From Pseudolabrys sp. FHR47 (GTDB lineage Bacteria; Pseudomonadota; Alphaproteobacteria; Rhizobiales; Xanthobacteraceae): a stretch of 64,000 bases of DNA. Below, one piece after another: positions 45,799 through 54,324 of this stretch. The translations under genes and the position numbers were made by a program. The notes under the pieces were generated by a model. The model searched no databases, had not been told where the DNA came from, and saw nothing but the letters and a program-made list of their open reading frames with translations. Each line of letters begins with the position of its first letter. Position 1 is the first letter of the stretch. The DNA is taken from assembly GCF_005153485.1 (NCBI RefSeq), contig NZ_CP039740.1, forward strand, positions 558,001 to 622,000, given 5' to 3'.

Positions 45799-47003
45799 CC
45801 GAGCCGGCTGTCCTGGAAGATATCGAGCCAATGGATATCGGCGTCGAGGAAGAGGCCGATACCTCTTTCATCCCGCTGTCGGATCCCGATATCACATTGG
45901 CCGAGCTCGCGGCGGTGGAGGAGGTTCTGCGCTCGTCGCGAGTTTCGAGCGGGCCGAAGGTCGAAGAATTCGAAGCGGCCTTCGCAACCTACCTCGGCCG
46001 CAAATATGCGGTCGCCGTCCCGAGCGGCACCATCGGTCTGCTCATTGCGTTGAAGGCCTATGAGATCGGTCCCGGGCACGAGGTGATTGCCTCGCCCTAT
46101 TCGTTCCGGGAGACCGCCCACGCCGTCAGTCTCGCCGGCGCTAGGCCCGTCTTCTCGGACATCGATTATTGGGCCGGCACATTGGTTCCGGAGAAGGTCG
46201 AGGCGCGCATCACCGAGAAGACCCGCGCCATCGTCGCCTGCAACGTCAACGGGCACCCGGCGCCGTGGTCGGCGTTGCGGGCGGTGGCAAAGAAGCACAG
46301 CCTTCTGCTGCTCGAGGATTCGACCGAGGCGATCGGTTCGAAATACCAGGGTGCGCTTGTCGGTACATTCGGCGATGTCGCCGTTTTCGACTTTTCTCAG
46401 CCCTCGCTTTTGACCTGCGGCGAAGGCGGCATGGTGGTGACCGATGATGTCGATGTCGCCGTCGCCCTGCGGCGGCATTGCTCGCACCGCCTGGAAGAGC
46501 GCTCGTCCGTTGTCGTCAGCGCGACGCCTCCGTATCAGGCGGCCATGAGCGACATGGCGGCTGCGCTCGGTCTTACGCAGTTGCAGCGGCTCGACGAAAT
46601 CCTGGAACGGCGGCGGCTGATCGAGCATTACTACTACAAGCACGTTCAGTCGTTCGAAGGGATCAAGGACCCTTATGTGGCGCCGGAAGTGACTGAGGTG
46701 AATTGGTTTCTGTACCTCGTGCACCTGGGAACGCGCTTTTCCAAGTCGAGCCGCGACGCCATTGTCGAAGACTTGCATGTCGAGCAGGTCCAGGCGGCCG
46801 CCTACTGCAATCCGCTTCATCTTCAGCGGCACTATTTCGATCTCGGCTATCGGCGCGGCAGTTTTCTGGTGGCGGAGAAAGTGGCGGACCGCGCGGTCGC
46901 GCTGCCGTTTCACACTCACCTGAGCGAAGACCAGATCGCCTTCATCGTCGCCACGATGAAGGACGCCTCGATCAATGTCGGGGCCGGGGCGGCGATCTAC
47001 TGA
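45795..47003 (+). CDS. DegT/DnrJ/EryC1-family protein without the PLP lysine
   Basis: The 402-residue protein is a clear sugar-aminotransferase (DegT/AHBA synthase) homologue: ITLAELAAVEEVLRSSRVSS, VAVPSGTIGLLIALKAY and LLEDSTEAIGSKYQG. The Schiff-base lysine should lie five residues before GEGGM, but the segment reads FDFSQPSLLTCGEGGMVV, with Ser at residue 204 in that place. It cannot form the usual internal aldimine, so it is probably not a normal aminotransferase. No sugar-nucleotide genes are near. It is coupled to the DUF6129-like gene and followed by a [2Fe-2S] ferredoxin. Confidence 0.85.
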   Translation: MTEPAVLEDIEPMDIGVEEEADTSFIPLSDPDITLAELAAVEEVLRSSRVSSGPKVEEFEAAFATYLGRKYAVAVPSGTIGLLIALKAYEIGPGHEVIASPYSFRETAHAVSLAGARPVFSDIDYWAGTLVPEKVEARITEKTRAIVACNVNGHPAPWSALRAVAKKHSLLLLEDSTEAIGSKYQGALVGTFGDVAVFDFSQPSLLTCGEGGMVVTDDVDVAVALRRHCSHRLEERSSVVVSATPPYQAAMSDMAAALGLTQLQRLDEILERRRLIEHYYYKHVQSFEGIKDPYVAPEVTEVNWFLYLVHLGTRFSKSSRDAIVEDLHVEQVQAAAYCNPLHLQRHYFDLGYRRGSFLVAEKVADRAVALPFHTHLSEDQIAFIVATMKDASINVGAGAAIY

Positions 47004-47040
47004 TACGGAATCCGACAATCGAGGGACAAGGAGCATTTCG

Positions 47041-47349
47041 ATGGCGACACTGACGGTAATGCCGATGGGCAAGACGCTCGAAGTGACGGAGGGGACGACC
47101 ATTCTGGCCGCGCTTATCGGCGCGGGCATCGCGATCAACCACAAGTGCGAGGGTAACGCCAACTGCGGCAGTTGCCATATCTTCGTGCAGGAAGGCCGCA
47201 AAGGCGTCTCGAAGATCGCGCGTGAAGAGAACGAAAAGCTCGACACGATCGTCGGCGTCGGATCGAAGTCGCGGCTTGCGTGCCAAACAAAGGTTTTGGG
47301 CACCGAGAACATCAAGGTCGAGCTGCTCGGATTTTCATCGGGGCTTTAG
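47041..47349 (+). CDS. [2Fe-2S] plant/vertebrate-type ferredoxin, nif-linked
   Basis: The 102-residue ferredoxin has cluster ligands in HKCEGNANCGSCHIF and RLACQTKVL (C-X5-C-X2-C ... C). It is like the adrenodoxin-type [2Fe-2S] ferredoxins encoded in nif clusters of Azotobacter and Rhodobacter. It could donate electrons to NifE's BFD domain, the Rieske proteins or cluster assembly. ACAAGGAG lies upstream of the ATG. Late gene of the nifB operon. Confidence 0.92.
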   Translation: MATLTVMPMGKTLEVTEGTTILAALIGAGIAINHKCEGNANCGSCHIFVQEGRKGVSKIAREENEKLDTIVGVGSKSRLACQTKVLGTENIKVELLGFSSGL

Positions 47350-47387
47350 CGCGAGCGAAAACGTATTGTCGTACGGGGAGAAGATCG

Positions 47388-47612
47388 ATGGACGCTGACT
47401 TAGTCATAATTCACGCGCGCTTCGCGCCGAACGGTACGGTGGTTGAGATCAGCGAACGGCCGTCGGCACTGGCGCCGCAGGACTGGTTCAACTTTCTCAG
47501 CGACAGGGCAGGTGACGCTTACCAGACGCTGTCGGGCGGTCGGGGCGTGTTTCGATTGACGAGAGGCAAAGTCGATCAGCTCAAGGCCGAGAGCGCGCCG
47601 AACGCGGCGTAG
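47388..47612 (+). CDS. Small orphan protein, 74 aa
   Basis: I do not recognise this family by name. The 74-residue protein reads ADLVIIHARFAPNGTVVEIS, then PQDWFNFLSDRAGDAYQTLS and GGRGVFRLTRGKVDQLKAES. It has no cysteines. GGGGAG lies ten bases upstream of the ATG. It is the last gene of the long operon that begins with nifB; the next 138 bases hold no gene and the following genes are on the minus strand. Confidence 0.7.
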   Translation: MDADLVIIHARFAPNGTVVEISERPSALAPQDWFNFLSDRAGDAYQTLSGGRGVFRLTRGKVDQLKAESAPNAA

Positions 47613-47750
47613 CCGCCGCGCGGCGCGTTATGGTGAGGGTTGGCCGACGAAGCCTTGGCCTCGGGTCTCAACGTCCGGGGTCACGCATTGATGTTTTCGG
47701 GCGTGATCCAGGCCTGTCGGGGCAATCTTGCATGGCGCCGCGCTGAGCGG

Positions 47751-48035
47751 TCAGCTCAGGAACGTGGTCGCGAATAGAGCTTTCTTCTCGGCTGTGTCGA
47801 GGCCCTTTTGCACCGGCCACTTGTTCTGAAAAAAGAAGGCCTTCACGTCACGGGTCACTTCCTTGCCGCGGATGTACCAGCGCTCGACGCCGTCCGACGA
47901 GATGACCGCCGGACCGTCCGGCCGGTGCACCATGTTATCTTCGAGCCATAATTGGGTGTCGGTGTACAGGTAGCATCCTGCCTTGCGCGACATGTCGTCC
48001 TGGTTGCGTTCTTCGATGATGATAATCTTCGTCAT
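47751..48035 (-). CDS. Small protein with DGPA/WY motif
   Basis: The 94-residue protein contains HRPDGPAVISSDGVERWYIR, close to the HRxDGPAxxxxxGxxxWYxxGxxH repeat of MORN-like proteins from phages and bacteria. It has only one such unit, then a helical C-terminus. Function unknown. The start overlaps the GST stop by four bases, so the two are translated together. Confidence 0.7.
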   Translation of the reverse strand: MTKIIIIEERNQDDMSRKAGCYLYTDTQLWLEDNMVHRPDGPAVISSDGVERWYIRGKEVTRDVKAFFFQNKWPVQKGLDTAEKKALFATTFLS

Positions 48036-48688
48036 GATGATGCTCCCATTTTTTGCATCTTGCCGAGCGCATCGGGATTGTACCCTTCCTCCCGCAGCAC
48101 GCGTTGGACGGCTGGTCGTGTCAGCATCCGGCGATAATGTGTTGTGAGAGGGTCGGACAGCGGAATGCCGGTCTTGTCGGCCCAGAACTCGACGTAGAAG
48201 AGAATGGGATCGACGACAGAGAAATCACTCATCAGATATGCTTTGTCGCCGAGCGCGTGGCTTAGAATCGCAAAGCCCTTGTCGATGATATCGCGGCCAA
48301 GTTCCTGGACGGCCGCGTGATCGGATTTATTGCGCGTGAAACTGTTGGTCGCGAAAATGCGCGCAAACCCCTGGCCATGGATTGTGCCGACGATGTAGGC
48401 CATGGCCTCGATCGCCCGCGTGGCGTTCTCGGCATCCTGCGGCCACAACCTGGCGCGAGGATAGGCGTGGGCAAGCCAATAGGCGATGGCCGGCACTTCG
48501 GTGAGGGAGGTGCCGTCGTGGCGCACCAATGTCGGAATCGTCGATTTTGGATTGATCGCGACATAGTCGGGCTTGAAATGATCTCCGGCCGGCAAGCTGA
48601 CGATATAGACCTCGAAAGCCTCGTCCAACTCCTCGAGGATGATGTGAATGCCCGTCGAGCAGGAGCCGGGCGTCATGTAGAGTTTCAT
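48032..48688 (-). CDS. Glutathione S-transferase-like protein
   Basis: The 218-residue protein has an N-terminal thioredoxin-like domain (KLYMTPGSCSTGIHIILEEL, INPKSTIPTLVRHDGTSLTE with the cis-proline and the EVPAIAYWLA glutathione-binding segment) and an all-helical C-terminal domain. Similar GSTs sit in nif regions of several diazotrophs and may deal with oxidative products or Fe-S/GSH transfer. The start could also be the ATG at 48697, which has AAGGA ten bases upstream; the chosen start fits the family. A NifA-type site is at 48818. Confidence 0.88.
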   Translation of the reverse strand: MKLYMTPGSCSTGIHIILEELDEAFEVYIVSLPAGDHFKPDYVAINPKSTIPTLVRHDGTSLTEVPAIAYWLAHAYPRARLWPQDAENATRAIEAMAYIVGTIHGQGFARIFATNSFTRNKSDHAAVQELGRDIIDKGFAILSHALGDKAYLMSDFSVVDPILFYVEFWADKTGIPLSDPLTTHYRRMLTRPAVQRVLREEGYNPDALGKMQKMGASS

Positions 48689-48817
48689 GGCGGGCATTGG
48701 CGATATGTCCTTAAGCGCTGTCGGAAGCCGAACCATGGCCTGCGCCCGGCATGCTTCATGCAATTATCGGGTCAGTCGCGTGTTGATGATGCGATAGAGG
48801 GGCGAGTCCGACAGGAA

Positions 48818-48833
48818 TGTCGGATCCGCGACA
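48818..48833. promoter_or_regulatory. NifA-type site between GST and 102-aa gene
   Basis: An exact TGT-N10-ACA (TGTCGG/CGACA type) lies in the divergent gap 48698-48842. The best minus-strand -24/-12 candidate (GG and GC spacing at 48727-48740) is weak, so function is uncertain. Confidence 0.35.
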
Positions 48834-48842
48834 GGTGTTGGC

Positions 48843-49151
48843 ATGGCAATCGACTTGAAGGCGGCATGGTCCGGACAGGACGTCAGCGCGCTGCTGGCTT
48901 CGGTGGAAGACGATCGGAGCTGGCGCCTCGAGGTCTCGGCCGATGGCATCGCGCAGTTGCGCGATTTGAGCAACGTCCCGGATGCGGCTCACGAGGATTC
49001 GCTGCACTGCTTCTTCGAGATCTGGGATCAGGGAACGGATTTCGTCGGGCCGGGTGCCGCCAGCGACAAGAGCCTGTGCAGCAAGATCGAGCGCATTCTG
49101 CGAGAGAACTATCCCGTGCGCAAAGGTCCGCGGACCCTTTCGGCTCTATGA
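48843..49151 (+). CDS. Orphan protein, 102 aa
   Basis: I do not recognise this family. The 102-residue acidic protein (AIDLKAAWSGQDVSALLASV, DDRSWRLEVSADGIAQLRD, CFFEIWDQGTDFVGPGAASD) has two cysteines and ends with a basic RKGPRTLSAL. It starts just after a NifA-type site and is followed nine bases later by a Rieske gene, so it may belong to the same operon. Confidence 0.68.
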   Translation: MAIDLKAAWSGQDVSALLASVEDDRSWRLEVSADGIAQLRDLSNVPDAAHEDSLHCFFEIWDQGTDFVGPGAASDKSLCSKIERILRENYPVRKGPRTLSAL

Positions 49152-49160
49152 GACGACGAT

Positions 49161-49610
49161 ATGGCGAAAGACGACATCGAGCTTTTCGTCATCTGCGCCG
49201 CCGACGGCATCGAACGGGGCGGCGCCAAGGCCTTCAGCCTGTCGCGCCTCAACGAAGACGGCGACAGCCGGCCATTTCCGGTCGTCATCGTGCGGACTCA
49301 CGCTAATGATTACTTTGCCTATGTGAATTCCTGTCCGCACCAGCACATCTGGCTCAACTTTGGCGCCGGCGAATTTTTCACCCCGGACCGGGCGTTTCTC
49401 AAATGCGGCCGTCACGGGGCGACATTCGAGATCGATACCGGGCTGTGTATCGACGGGCCCTGCCAAGGGAAAAATCTGGAGCCCATCGCCGTCACGGTCG
49501 TCGATGGCGAGGTCTGTCTGTGCGGTGTCGCGCTCGCGGAAGATGACGAACATCCCAATCCGTTCGAAGAGCTCGACGACACCATGGAAATCATGATTCA
49601 TCTCGATTGA
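49161..49610 (+). CDS. Rieske-type [2Fe-2S] protein
   Basis: The 149-residue soluble protein has the Rieske motifs NSCPHQHIWLNF and LKCGRHGATFEIDTGLCIDGPC, with the same extra cysteines as the paralogue at 34689-35096. The acidic C-terminus (EDDEHPNPFEELDDTME) is unusual. It probably acts as an electron carrier in the nif regulon. The next gene, a small conserved protein, starts 10 bases later. Confidence 0.9.
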   Translation: MAKDDIELFVICAADGIERGGAKAFSLSRLNEDGDSRPFPVVIVRTHANDYFAYVNSCPHQHIWLNFGAGEFFTPDRAFLKCGRHGATFEIDTGLCIDGPCQGKNLEPIAVTVVDGEVCLCGVALAEDDEHPNPFEELDDTMEIMIHLD

Positions 49611-49620
49611 CGAGCGCGTG

Positions 49621-49929
49621 ATGGCGGAAGAAACGCATCAGGACTGTCGGTTCTTCGTGTCCTACAGCGGCGTCAGGCTGCCGTTCAACCTGGTGAATCC
49701 GATCGCCGCCGAGACGCTGTCGAACCGAAACACCTTCATCCGGGCCTATTTCAACACGGCGGGAGCGCTTACCGGCTTCGACAAGGTCGTCTACGGCGAA
49801 ATCGAGCTCTCCCGCCGCTACGAATATCACGGCAATGGCGTGTTGCGGCGTGCCGAAATCGTCATGCTCGAAGAGGATCCCGCGGTATTGTGCTTCGACG
49901 AGGCCGGGGCGCCGACGTTAAGCCCATGA
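49621..49929 (+). CDS. Small nif-island protein, DUF6156-like
   Basis: The 102-residue protein (DCRFFVSYSGVRLPFNLVNP, NRNTFIRAYFNTAGALTGFD, VYGEIELSRRYEYHGNGVL) matches a conserved nif-linked family that I recall as DUF6156, with moderate certainty. Function unknown. The stop overlaps the start of the next small gene (ATGA). ATG at 49621; a GTG three bases earlier is possible. Confidence 0.72.
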   Translation: MAEETHQDCRFFVSYSGVRLPFNLVNPIAAETLSNRNTFIRAYFNTAGALTGFDKVVYGEIELSRRYEYHGNGVLRRAEIVMLEEDPAVLCFDEAGAPTLSP

Positions 49930-50093
49930 CTGTCGCCCAACTCCTCGACGAGCTTGCCAAACTTCCGGACGACGCGGTCGTCTTGATGGACAATGGCGGC
50001 GGTTTGTCGCGCGTCAGTGCGTTGGAATTCGTCGCTGATCAAGGTCCCGGCGCGCCCGCCGAGGTGATCCTCGTTCCGGACATGAACGAATAG
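49926..50093 (+). CDS. Very small orphan protein, 55 aa
   Basis: This 55-residue protein ([20 protein letters not shown], then [17 protein letters not shown]) looks like a complete small alpha/beta unit. It is coupled by a four-base overlap to the DUF6156-like gene, which supports that it is translated. Function unknown. Confidence 0.6.
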   Translation: MTVAQLLDELAKLPDDAVVLMDNGGGLSRVSALEFVADQGPGAPAEVILVPDMNE

Positions 50094-50140
50094 ACGCTGG
50101 CTGCTTGGTCGAGGGACATGGGCGTCGAAGGACATGGGCG

Positions 50141-52168
50141 ATGAATCAATTGGCCGCAGAGACCAGTCCTTACCTGCTCCAGCACAAGGATAACCCGGTC
50201 GACTGGCACGTCTGGTCGGCTGCGACGCTCGCCAAGGCGCAGGCGATCGACAAGCCGATCCTGCTGTCGATCGGTTATTCGGCCTGCCATTGGTGCCATG
50301 TGATGGCCGGGGAAAGCTTCGAGGACGTCGCGACGGCGACGCTGATGAACGATCTGTTCGTCCCGATCAAGGTCGACCGCGAAGAGCGCCCCGATCTCGA
50401 CGCCATCTATCAGAGCGCGCTGTCGCTGATGGGCCAGCACGGCGGCTGGCCGCTCACCATGTTTTTGACGCCCGCGGGCGAGCCGTTTTGGGGCGGCACT
50501 TATTATCCGCCCGTGAGCAAGTTCGGCCGCCCGGCCTTTCGGGACATTCTCACGCGAACGGCGGATGTCTATCGACAACAGAAAGATACGGTCGCCAAGA
50601 ATACGAGTGTGCTGCGCGCCGGCCTGCAACAATTGTCTGAACCGCCGCCGGACAATCTCCTGACGCCCGATACGCTCGATGAAATCTGCCTGAAGCTTGC
50701 CGATCTCATCGATCCGGTCGAGGGCGGATTGGGGCAAGCGCCAAAATTTCCGCATTCTCCGGTCCTGGCTTTGCTGTGGCGTGGTTACAAGCGTACCGGC
50801 ATCGCCAAGCTGCGCGACGGTGTTCTGCGGACGCTCGACCGCATGTCGCAAGGCGGGATTTACGACCATCTCGGCGGTGGCTATGCCCGCTATTCCACCG
50901 ACAATAGCTGGCTCGTCCCGCATTTCGAAAAGATGCTCTACGACAATGCCCAGCTCATCGAGCTGCTGACGTGGGTGTGGCAGGAAACCAAGAACCCGCT
51001 TTATGCGGCGCGCGTGTCCGAGACCGTCGACTGGATGTTGCGGGACATGCGCGTCGAAGGAGGGGCATTTGCCGCCGCGCTCGACGCCGATAGCGAGCAT
51101 GAAGAGGGCAAGTTCTATGTCTGGACCGCGGCCGAGGTGGAAGCGGTGCTCGGACCGGACGCGCCGCTCTTCAAGCGACATTACGACGTCCACCGCATCG
51201 GAAATTGGGAGGGCAAGTCGATCCTCAACCGTTCCGACAAGTCCGATCTCATGGACGCCGAGACCGAGGCAGCGCTCGCCCGCGCACGGGATGCGCTGTT
51301 GGCTGTGCGGGAACGTCGCGTGCCTCCCGGTCGCGACGACAAGGTGCTTGCCGACTGGAATGGCCTGGCGATATCGGCTCTGGCGCTCGCCGGCGGCGTG
51401 TTTGCGAGGCCGGAGTGGGTGGAAGCGGCGAAGGAGGCTTTCGCTTTTATCGGCACGACCATGACCGCGGCGGACGGACGTCTCTTTCACGCGTGGTGCG
51501 GTGGCCGCACCCATCCGGGGACGCTCGATGATTATGCCGCGATGTGCCGGGCGGCATTGGCCCTCTATCAGGTGACCGGTGAACAGGACTATCTTGCTCA
51601 GGCCGAGACCTGGGTCGATCTGCTCGATGCCCTGTATCGCGACAACGAGCGCGGCGGCTATTTTCTGACGGCGCGCGACGCGGCCGATCTCATTGTTCGC
51701 GTCCGCAACGCGCTCGACCATGCAACGCCATCCGGTAATGGCATGATCGTCGAGGTGCTGGCGTCTCTTTATTACTTAACCGGCAAGCCGGCCTACCGGG
51801 ATCGGGCGGAGAGCCAAATCGGTGCTTTTGCGGGTGAGGCGGCGCGGAATTCGATTCCGCTGGCTTCGTTCCTCTCCGGTATGGACCTGCTTCTGAACGG
51901 CGTGCAGATCGTGGTTCGTACCGGCATTGGGGCAGAATCTCTTCTTGATACGGTGCAGAGTTGCTGTGTCCCCAATCGCATCTTAAATGTATTGGGCGCG
52001 GGACAGTATATTCCAAAGGGGCACCCGGCCGAACGCAAGCCAAATATTGGCAATCTGGCGACGGCTTATGTATGCGTCGGCGAAATGTGCTCGATACCCA
52101 TTACAGACCCGCAAGTTCTGCGCAGTCTCCTGGCGCGACCGCACGCGCAGATGTTGCACAGTGCTTAG
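50141..52168 (+). CDS. Thioredoxin-domain protein of the YyaL/DUF255 family
   Basis: The 675-residue protein has an N-terminal thioredoxin-like domain (about residues 1-165) with the family motifs [17 protein letters not shown] and SACHWCHVM, then an (alpha/alpha)6 toroid related to glycosidases ([35 protein letters not shown]). The family is widespread and poorly characterised; the CxxC motif suggests redox function. The ATG at 50141 fits the family start. It is not specifically a nif gene, but it follows the nif-linked small genes by 47 bases. Confidence 0.92.
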   Translation: MNQLAAETSPYLLQHKDNPVDWHVWSAATLAKAQAIDKPILLSIGYSACHWCHVMAGESFEDVATATLMNDLFVPIKVDREERPDLDAIYQSALSLMGQHGGWPLTMFLTPAGEPFWGGTYYPPVSKFGRPAFRDILTRTADVYRQQKDTVAKNTSVLRAGLQQLSEPPPDNLLTPDTLDEICLKLADLIDPVEGGLGQAPKFPHSPVLALLWRGYKRTGIAKLRDGVLRTLDRMSQGGIYDHLGGGYARYSTDNSWLVPHFEKMLYDNAQLIELLTWVWQETKNPLYAARVSETVDWMLRDMRVEGGAFAAALDADSEHEEGKFYVWTAAEVEAVLGPDAPLFKRHYDVHRIGNWEGKSILNRSDKSDLMDAETEAALARARDALLAVRERRVPPGRDDKVLADWNGLAISALALAGGVFARPEWVEAAKEAFAFIGTTMTAADGRLFHAWCGGRTHPGTLDDYAAMCRAALALYQVTGEQDYLAQAETWVDLLDALYRDNERGGYFLTARDAADLIVRVRNALDHATPSGNGMIVEVLASLYYLTGKPAYRDRAESQIGAFAGEAARNSIPLASFLSGMDLLLNGVQIVVRTGIGAESLLDTVQSCCVPNRILNVLGAGQYIPKGHPAERKPNIGNLATAYVCVGEMCSIPITDPQVLRSLLARPHAQMLHSA

Positions 52169-52186
52169 GGAGAGGGATTAATCCGG

Positions 52187-52426
52187 TCAGAGCGGGATGC
52201 CGAAAAAATCCTCGTCGTCGCCACCCCAGGCTTTGTGCAGCGAAAAGGCATCCTGCCATCTCACCGCTTCCTTGTCGCTGGCATTGCGGTGGGTGATCTT
52301 GCCATTAGGGTTTTCGGCCAACAGGTAGTTCTTGCCGTTTCGAATGAAGCGGGTCAGTGCCTTGGTGTCGGTCGGGCGCACGACGCAACGCGGCGCTTCG
52401 TCAATGAGAATGGTCGTGGGGAGCAT
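52187..52426 (-). CDS. Small orphan protein, 79 aa
   Basis: I do not recognise this family. The 79-residue protein reads LPTTILIDEAPRCVVRPTD, then RFIRNGKNYLLAENPNGKIT and SLHKAWGGDDEDFFGIPL. It is the second gene of a two-gene minus-strand unit behind a sigma54-type promoter (52758). The ATG at 52426 is chosen because it fits the gap to the upstream gene; a longer reading has no ribosome site. Confidence 0.65.
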   Translation of the reverse strand: MLPTTILIDEAPRCVVRPTDTKALTRFIRNGKNYLLAENPNGKITHRNASDKEAVRWQDAFSLHKAWGGDDEDFFGIPL

Positions 52427-52451
52427 TCCGGAACTCCTCGCTGTGTTGTCC

Positions 52452-52697
52452 TCAAAATCCGTCTTCCCGCCGGCCCCAGGGATGTGAGCCGGGAACGAAC
52501 GGCGCATTGATGCCGGCTTTTTGGATGTCGGCTAAGCTTTTGTAGAACGTGCCCTCATGCACCAGCGTGTCGCTCTTTGTCGTCACCGCGACATAACGCG
52601 ACGCGGTGTCGGTCTCGCACAGGTAGTCGCCGCCTGGGTCGACGGTGCTGCGCGCGTTTCCATTCCAGTCGACAAAGAAGCCTTCGGCAATCGACAT
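52452..52697 (-). CDS. Small orphan protein, 81 aa
   Basis: I do not recognise this family. The 81-residue protein reads SIAEGFFVDWNGNARSTVDP, DYLCETDTASRYVAVTTKSD and ends HPWGRREDGF. It is the first gene after the minus-strand sigma54 promoter at 52758, so it is probably nif-regulated, with the 79-residue protein following 25 bases later. Confidence 0.65.
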   Translation of the reverse strand: MSIAEGFFVDWNGNARSTVDPGGDYLCETDTASRYVAVTTKSDTLVHEGTFYKSLADIQKAGINAPFVPGSHPWGRREDGF

Positions 52698-52757
52698 ACG
52701 AAACCTCGACGAATAGGGGTGCCGCTCGTAACGGCCGGAAGCCTGTATTTGTTTCAG

Positions 52758-52817
52758 AGCAAAGTTCTTGCCAATCTATCGATGGGGCCTGGTGTTTCGT
52801 TTGTCGCAAAGGCGACA
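52758..52817 (-). promoter_or_regulatory. Sigma54 promoter and NifA site for the two small minus-strand genes
   Basis: On the minus strand TGGCAAGAACTTTGCT (52758-52773) has GG and GC ten bases apart. An exact TGT-N10-ACA at 52802-52817 lies only 30 bases upstream of the -24 GG, closer than elsewhere in this island. The region overlaps the 5' end of the plus-strand GNAT-like reading. Confidence 0.5.
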
Positions 52818-53121
52818 GTCCTATATCCCGATCATCGGAGCGCTGCTGGTGCGGCATGACGATTTCGAATGGGGTTTCCGTAACAGCGAGGCGGTTCACA
52901 TCGCTTATGCGGCAATCGCGGCGAGCCATCGGCAGCAGGGCGTATTGCGGTCGCTGCTTGCGGACCTCCAGCAGCGGAAAGTACCGGTGTTGGCGAGTGT
53001 CAAAAGCGGCGATCAGATCGGCTTTTCTGCCACACTCAAGGAACTGGGCTTCGCGCATGAGTGCACGGCAGCCAGTGGCTGGGGCGATCTGTACAAGTGG
53101 CAGCCGTCATTGGCCAGCTGA
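52768..53121 (+). pseudogene. GNAT-like C-terminal fragment, possibly degraded
   Basis: The C-terminal part looks like an acetyltransferase: HIAYAAIAASHRQQGVLRSL with an Arg/Gln-X2-Gly acetyl-CoA loop, then VLASVKSGDQIGFSATLKEL and GFAHEC. The first 27 residues from the TTG at 52768 are not GNAT-like, lie over a sigma54 promoter and NifA site on the other strand, and have no ribosome site. A GTG at 52849 is a possible start. Either a short GNAT or a truncated relic. Confidence 0.45.
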
Positions 53122-53137
53122 CACAAGGGGCGGGCGG

Positions 53138-53470
53138 TCAGCCTTGGTCGGCCGCTTCTTGCCCGCCTATTCCCAGCTCCTTGAGGCCACTTTCGATGAT
53201 CAGGCGGCATCTCAAGAGACGCTGATACTCAGCTTTGTCGACCAGGATCTTTTCAGATGATGAGGCCTCGTCGCCGGCCGGCACGGCGGCTTGTGCGGCT
53301 TCGAACAGGGTTTTCTCCAGCTGGTAGATCCGTTCGCTGGCCCGCTCGAGATAGGGGAGGGGGTTGGCACGAACATTGGCTTCGTGCAACGCATCCAGGC
53401 CCAATAGCGATCTAAAGCGCCGCACGGCATGACGCTTCTTCTTGCCGAAATCGTGCTTGATAATGCCCAT
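53138..53470 (-). CDS. Orphan protein, 110 aa
   Basis: I do not recognise this family. The 110-residue protein has a strongly basic N-terminus (GIIKHDFGKKKRHAVRRFRS), a helical middle (ANPLPYLERASERIYQLEKT) and an acidic end. It may be DNA- or RNA-binding. GGGGAACGG lies upstream of the ATG at 53470; a longer reading from 53512 is possible. It lies convergent with the GNAT-like fragment and downstream of the dienelactone-hydrolase gene. Confidence 0.6.
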   Translation of the reverse strand: MGIIKHDFGKKKRHAVRRFRSLLGLDALHEANVRANPLPYLERASERIYQLEKTLFEAAQAAVPAGDEASSSEKILVDKAEYQRLLRCRLIIESGLKELGIGGQEAADQG

Positions 53471-53535
53471 GAACCGTTCCCCGGTCACGCAAGGCTGCCG
53501 CGTAAGTCGCAAACCTCATTCAGGCGTCACGGGCG

Positions 53536-54303
53536 TCAAGCCGCGGGCGGCCCGAGATCGTCGTCATCCTTCTTCTTCTTTTTCTTTTCTGTCTTGGCCT
53601 GCGCATAGGAACCGGCATTTTTCAGCGCGATCGGGGGCTGACCTTCGACGTATTGGGAAATCCAGAACAAGGTTCTGTCGAGCGCCTTCTGCGCCGCTTC
53701 CTCGTGATAGCTGTCGTGCCCATCGTAATTGAAGCCGTGGCCGGCCGCCGGATATGAGAAGGCGCTGACATCCGGCCGGTTGGCGCGAAACTGAATCACG
53801 TCTTCGAAGGGGATTGACGGGTCGTTTTCGGCGAAATGAAGCAAAGTCGGGACTTTCCGCTTCTCGTGGTAGTCTTCGACAACGCCGTCGCCATAGTATC
53901 CGATCGCGCATGCGACGCCGCTGACGCGGTTGGCGGAGGCATAAGCCAGGTACCCGCCCCAGCCGCAGCCGACAATCGCCACCTTGCCCGCGCTTTTGAC
54001 GGCGTCGACGGTGGTCTGAATCGCGCCAAGCGGCCAGTCGGCGCCGACTTCCTTCACAAGGGTTGTGCCTTCGGACACGCCTTGCTCATCGTAGCCGAGC
54101 TCGACGTTCAGCTTCACGCGATCGAAGAGCGACGGGGTGATGGCGACGTAGCCCTTGGCCGCGAAGCTGTCCGTCAGTTTTCGAATGTCCGGATTGACGC
54201 CGAACATGTCCTGAACGACGACGACGGCCCCCTTGGGCGTACCGTCCGGATCGGCGCGGTATGCGGAGAATTTGCTTTCATCGCCGGCGACCAGCTCGAT
54301 CAT
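53536..54303 (-). CDS. Dienelactone hydrolase family protein with charged tail
   Basis: The 255-residue protein is an alpha/beta hydrolase of the DLH family: QDMFGVNPDIRKLTDSFAAK, nucleophile cysteine in VGCGWGGYLA and the C-terminal histidine in PAAGHGFNYDGHDSYHEEAA. The last 25 residues are an odd low-complexity KKKKKK-DDDD tail. Substrate unknown; not part of an aromatic pathway here. It follows the SufT-like gene by 21 bases, likely in one operon. Confidence 0.85.
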   Translation of the reverse strand: MIELVAGDESKFSAYRADPDGTPKGAVVVVQDMFGVNPDIRKLTDSFAAKGYVAITPSLFDRVKLNVELGYDEQGVSEGTTLVKEVGADWPLGAIQTTVDAVKSAGKVAIVGCGWGGYLAYASANRVSGVACAIGYYGDGVVEDYHEKRKVPTLLHFAENDPSIPFEDVIQFRANRPDVSAFSYPAAGHGFNYDGHDSYHEEAAQKALDRTLFWISQYVEGQPPIALKNAGSYAQAKTEKKKKKKDDDDLGPPAA

Positions 54304-54324
54304 GACAGTCTCGCTCCCTTTGAA

